From Alphaproteobacteria bacterium (GTDB lineage: Bacteria > Pseudomonadota > Alphaproteobacteria > Micavibrionales > UBA2020), in NCBI GenBank assembly GCA_025934695.1, contig JAICWS010000003.1:62001-126000 (forward strand): a stretch of 64,000 nucleotides of DNA. The letters are read 5' to 3'. The position numbers and the translations under genes are program-made. The notes under the pieces are model-generated. The model had not been told where the DNA came from, did not search any database, and saw nothing but the letters and a program-made list of their open reading frames with translations. Below, piece after piece: positions 63,740 through 64,000 of the stretch; the first letter of the stretch is position 1; each line of letters starts with the position of its first letter.

Positions 63740-64000
63740 ATGACCATGTGGCGCCTCGCTTTTCTGATAGCCATAATCGGATTGGGAAATCCGCTCTGCC
63801 CGACGAACGCACGGGCCGCCGCTCCCATTCCATATGAGATGGCGGCGGCCGACACGGCGGCAACGGCGAATCAGCCCGCGGAAGACCATATTTCCATCAC
63901 GAAACTGTCCACCTTAAGCCCCGCGTCCATCTCCAAAGGCGCCGACGTCAACGCCGGCGAAAAATCCCTCGTCGCCAAGGACGCCGACGAAAGCGCGCAG
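63740..64000 (+). CDS. Secreted protein, 3' end outside window
   Basis: 87 visible codons, open to the window edge. Signal peptide MTMWRLAFLIAIIGLGNPLC to about residue 26 (ARAAAP). The mature part is Ala/Ser/Asp-rich and low in structure. GAAGGAGAAAAGG lies before the ATG. Either ATG (63740 or 63746) could be used. No family visible in this part. Confidence 0.65.
   Translation, partial: MTMWRLAFLIAIIGLGNPLCPTNARAAAPIPYEMAAADTAATANQPAEDHISITKLSTLSPASISKGADVNAGEKSLVAKDADESAQ

Overview
The window looks like chromosomal DNA of an alphaproteobacterium with roughly 60 percent GC. The evidence is the rpsT-dnaA neighbourhood, a short psd-pssA pair, a Usg-family gene, groESL under two CIRCE operators, a ComM gene with the alphaproteobacterial N-terminus, the rpsF-rpsR-rplI / dnaB / alr block and the fabD-fabG-acpP-fabF-mltG block. 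Finer placement (for instance near Micavibrio-like or Rhodospirillales-like lineages) is a guess that a marker-gene tree would settle. I saw no tRNA, rRNA, CRISPR array, transposase or integrase.

Layout. 1-9 kb: 5'-truncated RNase R, a CPA1 Na+/H+ antiporter, a GGDEF protein, psd-pssA, and a hydrolase-like/unknown pair. 9-19 kb: secreted or envelope proteins (two Sel1 proteins, an orphan bufferin-like peptide, a thioredoxin-NHL protein, an HExxH protein) and comM, upstream of which two unknown genes sit between copies of the comM start region. 19-22 kb: a dense cassette of five small proteins, four of them in one minus-strand operon. 22-25 kb: usg and groESL. 25-27 kb: an AT-rich DUF262 plus HEPN pair, probably an acquired defence module. 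27-34 kb: PAQR/hemolysin III protein, mutM, enoyl-CoA hydratase, rpsT, dnaA and an AT-rich possible origin or dnaA control region. 34-38.5 kb: a DsbD-like protein and four tandem TerB-like paralogues. 38.7-47.5 kb (minus strand): PBP1A, MlaF-MlaE, Alr, DnaB, L9, S18, S6. 47.7-63 kb: the fatty-acid genes fabD, fabG, acpP, fabF and mltG interleaved with many accessory genes (ankyrin proteins, WYRHG-repeat proteins, a two-helix membrane protein), then YqgE, a Sel1-type protein, another ankyrin protein, a GNAT acetyltransferase and the start of a secreted protein.

The most unusual signal crosses these regions. About thirteen otherwise unrelated accessory proteins (ankyrin, WYRHG-repeat, two-TM, helical) end in the same short module: a glycine-containing turn, a beta-like strand, then a basic KPLRLKKP-type end, best seen as GLPLExxIxVxKxLRLKxP. 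Several of these genes or operons start from promoters of one form: TTGACA or TTGACT, often extended to TTGACATAA, exactly 17 bp, then a TANNNT-like -10. Many are packed tail to tail with neighbours or inserted inside conserved core-gene clusters. I read this as a lineage-specific protein class with a common C-terminal sorting, docking or processing tail; its function is not visible in the sequence.
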